Below are positions 35,223 to 43,993 of a stretch of DNA of 64,000 nt, piece by piece. Under the pieces are notes generated by a model. It did no database searches. It had not been told where the DNA came from and was given only the letters and a program-made list of their open reading frames with translations. The first letter of the stretch is position 1, and each line of letters begins with the position of its first letter. A program made the position numbers and the translations under genes. The DNA lies in assembly GCF_024723255.1 (NCBI RefSeq), contig NZ_JANIAC010000001.1, positions 697,548-761,547 on the forward strand, in the 5' to 3' direction. Source of the DNA: Aestuariibaculum sp. M13 (GTDB lineage Bacteria > Bacteroidota > Bacteroidia > Flavobacteriales > Flavobacteriaceae).

Positions 35223-36230
35223 TTAATAACGAGCGTACCAATCTTTAATAAAAACCTCAACGGGTTTATTTTGTGGTGTAAACATAAAATTCTCATTTCC
35301 TCCTGATGTTTCATGTTTATGATGCCACTTCCAGAGAAAACCGCCCGCAAACCAGTCTTCATCCCAACAGGTTTCAAACAAAGCTTGTGTTGCATTTAAT
35401 TGAGCTTCCAGATTAACGTTATTCATTTGTCTATCGGATTCCCAAGGACGTTTCCCTGCATAATCTACACTTCGGTAACCAAACTCGGTAAACAAAATGG
35501 GTTTCTTTAAATTTTCTGAAAACATTTCTAAATCCGCTTTATAGTTTATCCAACCTTGTTTGCAATCTTCAACTGTAGGCGTCAGTAAATCGCTTACAGG
35601 AAAATAAGCATCAATTCCAATATAATCTAACGCATACCAAAACGGAGTCCGGTTATATTCGTTCCAATTGGCGGCATAAGTTAATTTCCCTGAGTAAATT
35701 TTTCTAATATGCTTAATCAATTCGAACCAGAACTCAGGACGATGGTCTATAAATGTTTCAAGTTCGGTGCCTATACAAAATAATTCAACTTTTGCCTCTT
35801 CAGCTACTTTGGCAAAATCTAAAATAAATTTTGAGTAAGTTTCTTCAAGTTCTTTCCAGGCTTCTTCAGAATTCATTTTTATTTTTCCCGTAAATTCGCC
35901 TCGACTTACCCATATTTGAGGTTTCACCATCACCCTAAATTGCTTGGCTTTAAAAGCATTTACGTACTGCTCTACCCCCTCTTTGGTTTCACCAAACCAT
36001 TGTCTATTTGAATTGTACGTAATCCGAGGGTGCTCTAAATTACGTATAAACCCAAAAGGCATTATTGCGACATAATTTGCATGAAGTTCAAGAACCGGTT
36101 TTATATGTCTGTTGTTTATTGAATCTCTCGATGCAACAAAACTAACACCATTAATCTTTTTGTTTGCATTGGAAGTTATATCGCAACTACTCAGCAAAAC
36201 CATTAAACCTATAATTATAAAACATTTCAT
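35223..36230 (-). CDS. GH113-like glycosidase lipoprotein
   Basis: This 335-residue protein has a lipobox (LLSSC, Cys16) and a TIM-barrel glycosidase fold of the GH113 type. The likely acid/base is Glu in CIGTELETF and the nucleophile Glu in LFTEFGYRS, with KPQIWVSRGEF on an early strand and WKWHHK near the end. GH113 members are usually beta-mannanases. It sits in a region with glycan enzymes, but is transcribed alone. Confidence 0.78.
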   Translation of the reverse strand: MKCFIIIGLMVLLSSCDITSNANKKINGVSFVASRDSINNRHIKPVLELHANYVAIMPFGFIRNLEHPRITYNSNRQWFGETKEGVEQYVNAFKAKQFRVMVKPQIWVSRGEFTGKIKMNSEEAWKELEETYSKFILDFAKVAEEAKVELFCIGTELETFIDHRPEFWFELIKHIRKIYSGKLTYAANWNEYNRTPFWYALDYIGIDAYFPVSDLLTPTVEDCKQGWINYKADLEMFSENLKKPILFTEFGYRSVDYAGKRPWESDRQMNNVNLEAQLNATQALFETCWDEDWFAGGFLWKWHHKHETSGGNENFMFTPQNKPVEVFIKDWYARY

Positions 36231-36325
36231 ACCTGAAAAATAATGCTATATTTAATTAACATAAATGTTTATTAAACCTTTTTTTGAAAGGTAGCCATGC
36301 ATTATATGACAAATTGAAAAAAATT

Positions 36326-36772
36326 ATGAGCGAATTAAAAACCAAAAATCAAGAACCTAATATTTTTAAATGGGCTTTTAAATTTGCTGCATCAGCAGGT
36401 ATTGCCGGCATTTTATGCTGTGTTGCACCTGCAGTTTTATTTATGTTTGGGCTAATGGGAGGCATTTACGCTATATCGTTTGCCGATTTTTTTTATGCTG
36501 AAGATGGCTCGGTTGGGTTAGGCTCTTGGATTTTACGTATCATCGCAGTACTAATAGGTGTTTATGGCATTTTTATGTTTAGAAAAAAACAAAACCAATG
36601 TTCTATTGACCCAAAACGTAAAAGAAAAAATTTAATTTTAGTTACCCTAATCATAATAGTTCTAGGTATTGGTATTTTTCTTTCTTTAGAAAAATGGTCG
36701 TCTTGGTATTTTGACAAGCATATTGTTCCTGCCCAGCAAAAAGAATATCTTCAGCAGCACCAAACAAATTAA
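36326..36772 (+). CDS. Membrane protein with a MerT-like CC-P motif
   Basis: The frame extends upstream to a TTG at 36284, but the ATG at 36326 (148 residues) is preferred. It has three hydrophobic spans (about 20-50, 68-86 and 105-125). The first holds ILCCVAPAVLF, with Cys31-Cys32 before a proline, as in mercuric transporter MerT. The resemblance is short; no mer genes lie nearby, so function is unassigned. It is probably co-transcribed with the two downstream GT2 genes (36-base gap). Confidence 0.6.
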   Translation: MSELKTKNQEPNIFKWAFKFAASAGIAGILCCVAPAVLFMFGLMGGIYAISFADFFYAEDGSVGLGSWILRIIAVLIGVYGIFMFRKKQNQCSIDPKRKRKNLILVTLIIIVLGIGIFLSLEKWSSWYFDKHIVPAQQKEYLQQHQTN

Positions 36773-36808
36773 AACTAAATCGTATTTTCTCTTTGTATTT
36801 CACCCAAT

Positions 36809-37501
36809 ATGACCATAATTAACGTTATCATTCCTGCCTACAACGAGGCAGATTCCATTGCAAAAGTTATTAACGACATTCCTGATATTGTTGATGAAAT
36901 TATTGTTGTTAGCAATAACTCCACAGATCTTACAGAGGTAAATGCAAAAAATGCTGGCGCCACCGTGTTAACCGAAAACAACAGAGGTTACGGCTATGCT
37001 TGCTTGAAAGGCATGCAATACATTGAAAATAAGATTGAAAAACCAAATATTATTGTATTTTTGGATGGAGACTATAGCGATTACCCAGAAGAATTAACCA
37101 AAATAGTGCAGCCTATTATCGAAAAAAATGTAGACTTTGTTATTGGTTCTCGCGTAAAAAATCTACGTGAACCCGGGTCCATGACAGGACCGCAAATTTT
37201 TGGCAACTGGTTGGCCACAAACCTGATGGCTTTATTCTTTTCTGCGAAGTATACCGATCTGGGACCTTTTCGCGCTATTAAATATGATAAACTACTGAAT
37301 TTAAACATGATAGACAAGACTTACGGTTGGACTATAGAGATGCAACTAAAGGCTTTACAGCAAGAATTATCGTACACAGAAATACCTGTAAATTATAGAA
37401 ATAGAATTGGTGTCTCAAAAGTTTCAGGAACCATAAAAGGTAGTATATTTGCAGGCATTAAAATCTTAGGTTGGATTTTTAAATATAGTATTAAGAAATG
37501 A
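36809..37501 (+). CDS. GT2 glycosyltransferase (DPM1-like)
   Basis: This 230-residue GT-A enzyme shows VIIPAYNEADSI at the start, a VVSNNSTD nucleotide motif, the FLDGDYSDYPEE DxD-like region (about 90-100) and EMQLKALQ near the acceptor site. It lacks membrane helices except perhaps a C-terminal one, and resembles polyprenyl-phosphate mannose/glucose synthases. Its stop overlaps the next gene's ATG (ATGA at 37498), so the two enzymes are translationally coupled. Confidence 0.88.
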   Translation: MTIINVIIPAYNEADSIAKVINDIPDIVDEIIVVSNNSTDLTEVNAKNAGATVLTENNRGYGYACLKGMQYIENKIEKPNIIVFLDGDYSDYPEELTKIVQPIIEKNVDFVIGSRVKNLREPGSMTGPQIFGNWLATNLMALFFSAKYTDLGPFRAIKYDKLLNLNMIDKTYGWTIEMQLKALQQELSYTEIPVNYRNRIGVSKVSGTIKGSIFAGIKILGWIFKYSIKK

Positions 37502-38988
37502 TTTTAGAAACAACAGTTATCATTATTTATAGTGTTGCACTACTGCTAATATTTATGTATGCTTTAGCGCAATTAAATCTTCTTTTCAACTATCTGTCAT
37601 CAAAGCGATGTAAAGAAAGTTGTGAGACGTTCGATTTATCGAATTCAGACGAAGTGCCATTCGTCACCATCCAATTACCGGTTTATAACGAAATGTACGT
37701 TATGGAGCGTTTATTAGATAATATTGCTAAAATCGATTATCCAAAGAACAAACTTGAAATTCAAGTCCTTGACGATTCAACCGACGAAACAGTAGAATCT
37801 ACTCGCGAGCATGTTGAAAAACTGCAAGCAACAGGATTAGATATTCAGCACATTACCAGAACCAACAGAACTGGTTTTAAAGCCGGAGCCTTAAAAGAGG
37901 GTCTTACAATCGCCAAAGGTGAATTTATTGCCATTTTCGATTCGGACTTCTTACCTGAAACAGACTGGTTAAAACGTACTATTCCGTTTTTTAAAGACGA
38001 AAACATTGGTGTTGTACAAACCCGCTGGGGGCACTTAAACCGTAACTATTCGTTATTAACAAAAATTCAGGCGTTTGCTTTAGATGCTCACTTTACCTTA
38101 GAACAAGTTGGAAGAAACTCTAAAGGACACTTCATTAACTTTAACGGTACGGCTGGTGTATGGCGTAAAGAATGTATTCTTGATGCCGGAAACTGGGAAG
38201 GCGATACCTTAACGGAAGATTTAGATTTAAGTTACCGTGCACAGTTAAAAAACTGGAAATTTAAGTATTTAGAAGATGTTAAAACTCCTGCCGAATTACC
38301 AGTAGTAATAAGTGCTGCACGTTCTCAACAATTCAGATGGAACAAGGGTGGTGCTGAAAACTTTAGAAAAATGCTTTGGCGTGTATTAAAAAGCGAAAAC
38401 ATTTCTGCTAAAACCAAACTTCATGGTTTATTACACCTTTTAAACAGCACGATGTTCTTAAACGTATTAATTGTTGGTATTTTAAGTATCCCGATGTTAT
38501 ATATTAAAAATGAGTACACGCATTTAAAACCTTACTTCTACGTGATGAGTTTCTTTGTGATTAGTACCATTATTTTCTTTGTATGTTATTGGTTTATGTA
38601 TAAGAACACGTATGGTGGTGGTATAAAGAATTTTATTAGATACATAGGTATGTTCTTTGTATTCTTCTCAATTGCTATGGGCTTTTCTTTACACAACTCA
38701 ATTGCTGTATTAGAAGGACACTGGGGTAAGAAAAGTGAATTTGTTCGTACGCCAAAGTTCAACATCAATACACTAAAAGACAGCTGGAAGAAAAACAAGT
38801 ACCTTAAGAAAACGATTTCAATTCACGTTGTCTTTGAAGGTTTACTTATGCTTTATTTCGGATTTGGAATGTACAGCGCTTTCATCGTAGGAAACCAAGG
38901 TGGAGACTTCGGACTATTCCCTTTCCACTTAATGTTATTCGTAGGATTTGGATATGTATTTATTAAATCTCTAACCTCTAAAGTGTAA
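37498..38988 (+). CDS. CESA-like membrane GT2 glycosyltransferase
   Basis: A processive-type family 2 enzyme of 496 residues: an N-terminal membrane helix (about 4-28), a GT-A domain with PVYNE, LDDSTDET, IFDSDF, TEDLDLS and the QQFRW signature, then four C-terminal helices. The arrangement fits cellulose-synthase-like or glucosyl-diglyceride synthases. The product is unknown. It is coupled to the DPM1-like gene and followed by a strong terminator. Confidence 0.9.
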   Translation: MILETTVIIIYSVALLLIFMYALAQLNLLFNYLSSKRCKESCETFDLSNSDEVPFVTIQLPVYNEMYVMERLLDNIAKIDYPKNKLEIQVLDDSTDETVESTREHVEKLQATGLDIQHITRTNRTGFKAGALKEGLTIAKGEFIAIFDSDFLPETDWLKRTIPFFKDENIGVVQTRWGHLNRNYSLLTKIQAFALDAHFTLEQVGRNSKGHFINFNGTAGVWRKECILDAGNWEGDTLTEDLDLSYRAQLKNWKFKYLEDVKTPAELPVVISAARSQQFRWNKGGAENFRKMLWRVLKSENISAKTKLHGLLHLLNSTMFLNVLIVGILSIPMLYIKNEYTHLKPYFYVMSFFVISTIIFFVCYWFMYKNTYGGGIKNFIRYIGMFFVFFSIAMGFSLHNSIAVLEGHWGKKSEFVRTPKFNINTLKDSWKKNKYLKKTISIHVVFEGLLMLYFGFGMYSAFIVGNQGGDFGLFPFHLMLFVGFGYVFIKSLTSKV

Positions 38989-39010
38989 CAAGAGATATCT
39001 CAATAAAAAC

Positions 39011-39045
39011 AAAAAAGGCTCGCTAAGTTATAGCGAGCCTTTTTT
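39011..39045. terminator. Bidirectional terminator between GT2 and GH63 genes
   Basis: Perfect 15-base arms (39011-39025 and 39031-39045, core GGCTCGCTA/TAGCGAGCC) with A- and T-runs at the ends and a 5-base loop. Confidence 0.9.
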
Positions 39046-39068
39046 ATTATTCAAAAGTTTCAACTGAA

Positions 39069-41696
39069 TTAATCTTCATCCATTTCCATAATTAAATTAG
39101 CAATTAAAGCTGTCCAGCCTGTTTGATGGGAAGCTCCTAACCCTTTTCCGGTATCGCCATCGAAAAACTCATAAAACAAATGCTCGCTTTTAAAATGTTC
39201 TTCTTTTGCGAACATATGATTTTCATCATCGGAATGATATTGATATTTTCCATCTTCATTACGTTCAAAAAGCTTTACCAATCTTTTAGTTAATTCATTC
39301 GCTATTTGCTTTAGTGTTAATTTATTTCCTGAACCTGTTGGAAATTCATAGGTGTATTTATCTCCATAAAATTTATAATACTTTCTAAGCGATTGAATAA
39401 TCATATAATTTAATGGCATCCAAATAGGACCACGCCAGTTAGAATTACCACCAAACATATTCGATCGGCTTTCACCGGGTTCATACTGAATTTGATGATG
39501 ACCATGGTATAAAAACACAAACGGATGTTTTTCATGATATTTTGAAAGTGACCGAATACCATAATCAGAAAGAAATTCATCTTCATCCAATAAACGCTTT
39601 AATAAATGCTCCAACCTGAATCCTCTCATTATTGCAAACAGGTAATTACCTTCTTCGTTGGTGTGATCTAAATTAGAAATCAACGAAGCCAAATCCGGAC
39701 GCGTTCTGATAATCTCATTGGCTTTACGTCGAAACTTTTTCAACTCTTCAAACAAATCTTCATGCATAATTTCTACAGCAAACATAGGAATAACACCTAC
39801 CAGCGATCTTACTTTTAATCGTTCGGTTGCACCTGATTCCATTTCAACAACGTCGTAATAGAAATTATCTTCATCGTCCCAAAGCGATATATCTTTTTGA
39901 CCAATATGATGCATGGCCCACGCTATATTTAAAAAGTGTCTGAAAAACTTAGCTGCTACTTCCTCATATATTTTGTTGGTTTTAGCCAATTCTAAAGACA
40001 TTCGCAGCATGTTTAAAGTAAACATAGCCATCCAGCTTGTAGCATCGGCTTGCTGCATTCTAGTAATTCCAGGTGGCATATGATTACGGTCGAAAACACC
40101 AATATTATCTAATCCTAAGAATCCTCCCTCAAATAAGTCGATACCGTTTTTATCCTTTTGATTAACCCACCAGGTGAAATTTATAAGTAATTTTTGAAAC
40201 ACAGTCTCCAAAAATCTGGTATCTCCCTTTCCTGAGTATTCCTTATCTTTTTCGTAAACCTGCCAAACTGCCCAGGAGTGTACGGGTGGGTTTACGTCAC
40301 TAAAATTCCATTCGTAAGCCGGAATTTGTCCGTTAGGATGCATATAATTTTCCTGAAGTACCAATTGCAATTGCTCTTTAGCAAAATACGGGTCTATTTC
40401 AACAAACGACGCCATATGAAACGCCAAATCCCAGGCCGCGTACCAAGGATATTCCCATTTATCAGGCATGGAAATAACATGCCTGTTGGTTAAATGCTGC
40501 CAACTGTAATTTCTTAGGTTTATTCTATCGGGTTTAGGCTCTCCTGGACCTCCAAATAACCATTTAAACACATCGTAGTAATAAAACTGTTTGGTCCATA
40601 ATAATCCTGAAAAAGCAGCTTTAGCGACCTTTTGATGTGTCTCCGGAACATGAGCTTCTATTGTTTCATTATAGAAGGCTTCACATTCTTGTAATCGTTG
40701 TAAAAAAATGTCATCAAAACCCTGAAAAGGAGATTCCATTTTATCTTTACTCAGTCTGACCTTCACACTTCGTTCCTCACCAGGTTTTAAACTAAACTTA
40801 TACCAAATGGCTAGTTTAGATCCTGTTTTATCTGGATTTACAGATGCCTCACCATTAATAACATGATTATTTATTCCGTCTTTCACATAATCGACATCGT
40901 TAGGAACATTGTAAATTCGTTTATTATTAGTCTCATTTTCACAGAACAACTGTTCGCCACCTTCATGATAAAAATAATAACGCCCATTTCTAACACTTCT
41001 CGCAATAACTGTTTCGTCTTGCGAGGTAGACAACCTCATACTTGGCCGCTCAAAACGTTTGTTATGCTTCCAGAAATTTCGATACCAAAGGTGTGGTAAA
41101 ACATGAATGTCTGCAGCCTTCTCTCCTCGATTTACAACCGTAACTTTTAGCAAAATATCATCTACATCAGCCTTGGCATATTCAATATAGCAATCGAAAT
41201 ACGCATTATTCTTAAAACAGCCGGTATCAAGAATTTCATATTCCGCTTCGTCACGACTTCTACGATTTCTATCCACCAAGTCACTATATGGAAATGCATT
41301 ATGAGGGTACTTATAAAGATATTTGTTATACGAATGTGTTGGTGTAGATACCTGATGAAAATAAAGCTCTTTAACATCTTCGCCATGATTTCCCTGATTA
41401 TTGGTTAACCCGAATAAACGCTCCTTTAAAATAGGGTCTTTACCATTCCAAAAGGCAGGTGCCATGCATAAAATTTCACGTGAATCACAAAAACCACCAA
41501 TACCTTCTTCTCCCCAACGAAACGCATTACTCCTCGCTTTATCATGATCTATAAACTCCCAGGATTCTCCATACAAACTATAATCTTCTCGAACGGTTCC
41601 CCATTGCCTTTCCGCTAAATACGGCCCCCATTGTTTCCACTTTCTATAATTATCTTCGGTATGCAATCGTTGTGCTTCAGGTCCTTTTTGCTTCAT
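39069..41696 (-). CDS. GH63-type glucosidase (MGH1-like)
   Basis: This 875-residue cytoplasmic protein (no signal peptide) resembles GH63 alpha-glucosidase/mannosylglycerate-hydrolase-like enzymes. Recognisable blocks are ERQWGTVREDYS near the N-terminus, YAAWDLAFHMASF and FLGLDNIGVFDR in the (alpha/alpha)6 barrel, and GGNSNWRGPIWMPLNY and FYEFFDGDTGKG near the C-terminus. The substrate is uncertain, perhaps a trehalose- or glucosylglycerate-type osmolyte or a glycan. It is monocistronic. Confidence 0.82.
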   Translation of the reverse strand: MKQKGPEAQRLHTEDNYRKWKQWGPYLAERQWGTVREDYSLYGESWEFIDHDKARSNAFRWGEEGIGGFCDSREILCMAPAFWNGKDPILKERLFGLTNNQGNHGEDVKELYFHQVSTPTHSYNKYLYKYPHNAFPYSDLVDRNRRSRDEAEYEILDTGCFKNNAYFDCYIEYAKADVDDILLKVTVVNRGEKAADIHVLPHLWYRNFWKHNKRFERPSMRLSTSQDETVIARSVRNGRYYFYHEGGEQLFCENETNNKRIYNVPNDVDYVKDGINNHVINGEASVNPDKTGSKLAIWYKFSLKPGEERSVKVRLSKDKMESPFQGFDDIFLQRLQECEAFYNETIEAHVPETHQKVAKAAFSGLLWTKQFYYYDVFKWLFGGPGEPKPDRINLRNYSWQHLTNRHVISMPDKWEYPWYAAWDLAFHMASFVEIDPYFAKEQLQLVLQENYMHPNGQIPAYEWNFSDVNPPVHSWAVWQVYEKDKEYSGKGDTRFLETVFQKLLINFTWWVNQKDKNGIDLFEGGFLGLDNIGVFDRNHMPPGITRMQQADATSWMAMFTLNMLRMSLELAKTNKIYEEVAAKFFRHFLNIAWAMHHIGQKDISLWDDEDNFYYDVVEMESGATERLKVRSLVGVIPMFAVEIMHEDLFEELKKFRRKANEIIRTRPDLASLISNLDHTNEEGNYLFAIMRGFRLEHLLKRLLDEDEFLSDYGIRSLSKYHEKHPFVFLYHGHHQIQYEPGESRSNMFGGNSNWRGPIWMPLNYMIIQSLRKYYKFYGDKYTYEFPTGSGNKLTLKQIANELTKRLVKLFERNEDGKYQYHSDDENHMFAKEEHFKSEHLFYEFFDGDTGKGLGASHQTGWTALIANLIMEMDED

Positions 41697-41919
41697 ATCA
41701 ATCTTTCTTTTGGTTAGGGATTAAGCCTCTAAACGTCAACTAAGAACTGTTACGGACTCACATAAATTTAAGTTTTTTATTTCCAAAAAAATCCTTTCAT
41801 TCAAAGAATTAGCTAATTGACTTTATTAAGGCAATTCTATTAAAATGTCTGTAAAAAAATGAAGCAAAAAATTAAGGAAGTTGAATGTTTTTAGACCTAT
41901 AAGACACCGAAAATGATAT

Positions 41920-41927
41920 TATATTTG
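41920..41927 (+). promoter_or_regulatory. -7-like element immediately before the GT-C gene
   Basis: TATATTTG matches the consensus but ends only 4 bases before the ATG at 41932, so a transcript from it would be essentially leaderless. No -33 TTG is evident. It may be chance. Confidence 0.28.
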
Positions 41928-41931
41928 AACT

Positions 41932-43314
41932 ATGCTGAATAACATACAATTTACGAATTATAGAAAAAACGGATTTCTGTTCGTTTTGGCTTCAACGATT
42001 TTGTTTTTTGTATTTGCATATTATTTAAAAAGAACAGATTATAATTTGCTGATTTTACTTTATAGCACATTATTTATTCTGTTTTATAAACTTATACAAG
42101 TTTACAAAGAAAATATTGGTTTATTAACGCTAGTATCCTTTGGCTTCCGAGCCCTATTTATTCTAGCTATTCCCAATCTTTCTCAGGATTTTTATCGATT
42201 TATATGGGATGGCCGGATGCTATTAGAAGGCTATAACCCTTACTTATTTAAAGTAGAATCGTTTATTAGCAGTCATGAATACCCTGTAGCACAAGCTGAA
42301 GAATTATTTCATGGCATGGGCGAGCTCAATGCCAGTCATTTCACCAATTACCCGCCATTAAATGAGTTGTGTTTTTTAATTGCTGCCCTATTTGCTAAAA
42401 CGAATATTTTAGGCTCTGTTGTTGTAATGCGTCTACTTATTGTTGCTGCTGATTTTGGAACGTTATTCTATGGAAAGAAACTTTTAAAGGTTATTAACAT
42501 TCCTTTTCATAACATCTTTTTGTACGTACTAAACCCTTTTATAATAATAGAATTAACAGGAAATCTACATTTTGAAGGCATCATGATTTTCTTTTTAATC
42601 TGGAGTTTGTATCTACTCCAAAAAGGTAAATGGATGCTTTCGGCAGTTATATTTGCCTTATCGGTTTCTACAAAGCTTATCCCTTTAATGTTTTTACCTT
42701 TATTATTTCAATGGTTTATTAAAAGAGATACTTCTAAAAGTAAAGGATTAATAAAATTAATGACGTATTATGCATTGGTCCTTTTAATAACCATGACGAG
42801 TTTTCTACCGTTCTACTCAACAGATTTTGTTAACAACTATGCACAAACCGTTGGTCTATGGTTTCAACGCTTCGAATTTAATGCCAGTTTGTATTATATA
42901 GCTCGAGCTATTGGATATAGGTTTAGAGGCTATAATGAAATCGGCGTCATTGGGACATTTATTCCAGTTTTGGTTATTCTTTTTATTTTGATTTTAACAT
43001 GCTTCAGAAATAATAAATCAATACAACAACTAATAATAAGTATGCTATTTGCGCTGAGCTTTTACCTTTTTACGGCAACAACTGTGCACCCGTGGTATAT
43101 TGCCACGCTTTTGATATTATCGGTATTTACAAATTATAAATTTCCTTTAGTATGGAGCTTTGTTATTATTTTAAGCTATTTGGCTTATGCCAATACCAAC
43201 AATGTTGAAAACTTGTGGATTATTGCCTTGGAATACCTTATTGTGTATACCGTTTTTATTTGGGAAGTCATTTTAAATAAACCTTTAAAACTAAAAAAGT
43301 CTGCCGAAAAATAA
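41932..43314 (+). CDS. GT-C membrane mannosyltransferase-like protein
   Basis: This 460-residue polytopic protein has about 11-13 hydrophobic spans and the GT-C signature RFIWDGRMLLEGYNPY in its first large loop (about 87-105). It resembles polyprenol-phosphate-dependent mannosyltransferases of Bacteroidetes (GT87-like). It probably uses a lipid-linked sugar such as that made by the DPM1-like enzyme at 36809, though the genes are not adjacent. The end overlaps a terminator. Confidence 0.8.
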   Translation: MLNNIQFTNYRKNGFLFVLASTILFFVFAYYLKRTDYNLLILLYSTLFILFYKLIQVYKENIGLLTLVSFGFRALFILAIPNLSQDFYRFIWDGRMLLEGYNPYLFKVESFISSHEYPVAQAEELFHGMGELNASHFTNYPPLNELCFLIAALFAKTNILGSVVVMRLLIVAADFGTLFYGKKLLKVINIPFHNIFLYVLNPFIIIELTGNLHFEGIMIFFLIWSLYLLQKGKWMLSAVIFALSVSTKLIPLMFLPLLFQWFIKRDTSKSKGLIKLMTYYALVLLITMTSFLPFYSTDFVNNYAQTVGLWFQRFEFNASLYYIARAIGYRFRGYNEIGVIGTFIPVLVILFILILTCFRNNKSIQQLIISMLFALSFYLFTATTVHPWYIATLLILSVFTNYKFPLVWSFVIILSYLAYANTNNVENLWIIALEYLIVYTVFIWEVILNKPLKLKKSAEK

Positions 43315-43327
43315 ACGACAGACTTTT
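43293..43327. terminator. Terminator overlapping the GT-C gene stop
   Basis: Arms 43295-43303 (AAAAGTCTG) and 43319-43327 (CAGACTTTT) pair, with a further CG/CG inside. The TAA at 43312-43314 lies in the loop. A-runs and T-runs let it work in both directions. Confidence 0.65.
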
Positions 43328-43359
43328 AATATAAGTTTTGACTTTTTAATGACTTGAAA

Positions 43360-43593
43360 TTATTGAATTGGTTTTAAACTTTCAATTCTATAAATACTAA
43401 TTTCTTCATCGTCATCTTCAAAATCTTCAACAAAAGTTATTTTAAATTCCTGATCTATATAACTTTTATCGTTCTTTAAATCGTATTGTTTTAGCACTCT
43501 TGGATGTACTTCTTCGAACACCAATTCCTCTCCATTTTCAAACCAAAAAGTATAATATCCTTTTTTGTAAGACTTAAAAACAGCTGTTCTCAT
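43360..43593 (-). CDS. Hypothetical small protein
   Basis: This 77-residue protein is soluble and rich in Glu/Asp and aromatics, with FEDDDEEISIYRI near its end and a short beta-rich start (AVFKSYKKGYYTFWFENGEELVFEEV). I recognise no family. It lies 16 bases after the larger acidic protein and probably shares its transcript downstream of the deoxyhypusine-synthase-like gene. Confidence 0.65.
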   Translation of the reverse strand: MRTAVFKSYKKGYYTFWFENGEELVFEEVHPRVLKQYDLKNDKSYIDQEFKITFVEDFEDDDEEISIYRIESLKPIQ

Positions 43594-43609
43594 TTTATAC
43601 TACAATAAT

Positions 43610-43969
43610 TTATTCGTTATCGTCGTCATCATCTTCTTCTTCGTCATCAGCCACATCGTTAGCCGAATCATCGTCATCGTCGTCGTCTCCTTCTCCATCT
43701 TCAACTTTTACGCTTTCAAAATCAACGTCAGTATCATTTCCGTCGTTGTCATCATCACCAAAGTCTTCCATTGCCTGTACAAGACGTTTACCAACTTTTA
43801 CTAAATAAATAGTATCATCGGTACGCACCTCAACTGCCTCTATAATTTCATTTTGAGCATTTCTAAATGAAATCACATCGGTGTCATCATATCCATCAGG
43901 AAACTTCTCTACAAGAAGATTTAAAATATCCTGATTCAACTTTTTGTAATCTACAATTCTACGTAACAT
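43610..43969 (-). CDS. Hypothetical acidic protein with Asp-rich tail
   Basis: This 119-residue protein has a folded first part (about 1-72: MLRRIVDYKKLNQDIL, LVEKFPDGYDD, TIYLVKVGKRLV) and a tail of about 45 residues made almost wholly of Asp and Glu. Homologues in Flavobacteriaceae are sometimes labelled DNA primase; nothing here supports that. The tail could be a disordered nucleic-acid mimic or chaperone-like segment. It starts 24 bases after the DHS-like gene. Confidence 0.7.
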   Translation of the reverse strand: MLRRIVDYKKLNQDILNLLVEKFPDGYDDTDVISFRNAQNEIIEAVEVRTDDTIYLVKVGKRLVQAMEDFGDDDNDGNDTDVDFESVKVEDGEGDDDDDDDSANDVADDEEEDDDDDNE

Positions 43970-43993
43970 TTTATTTTTTAAGGGTTGGTTATA

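Noticed and set aside
36284-36325. Upstream TTG start of the MerT-like protein
   Set aside because: A TTG with a non-hydrophobic extension; the ATG at 36326 is closer to the membrane segment and more plausible.
43610-43969. DNA primase label for the acidic protein
   Set aside because: No TOPRIM, zinc or polymerase motif; the folded part is only about 70 residues.
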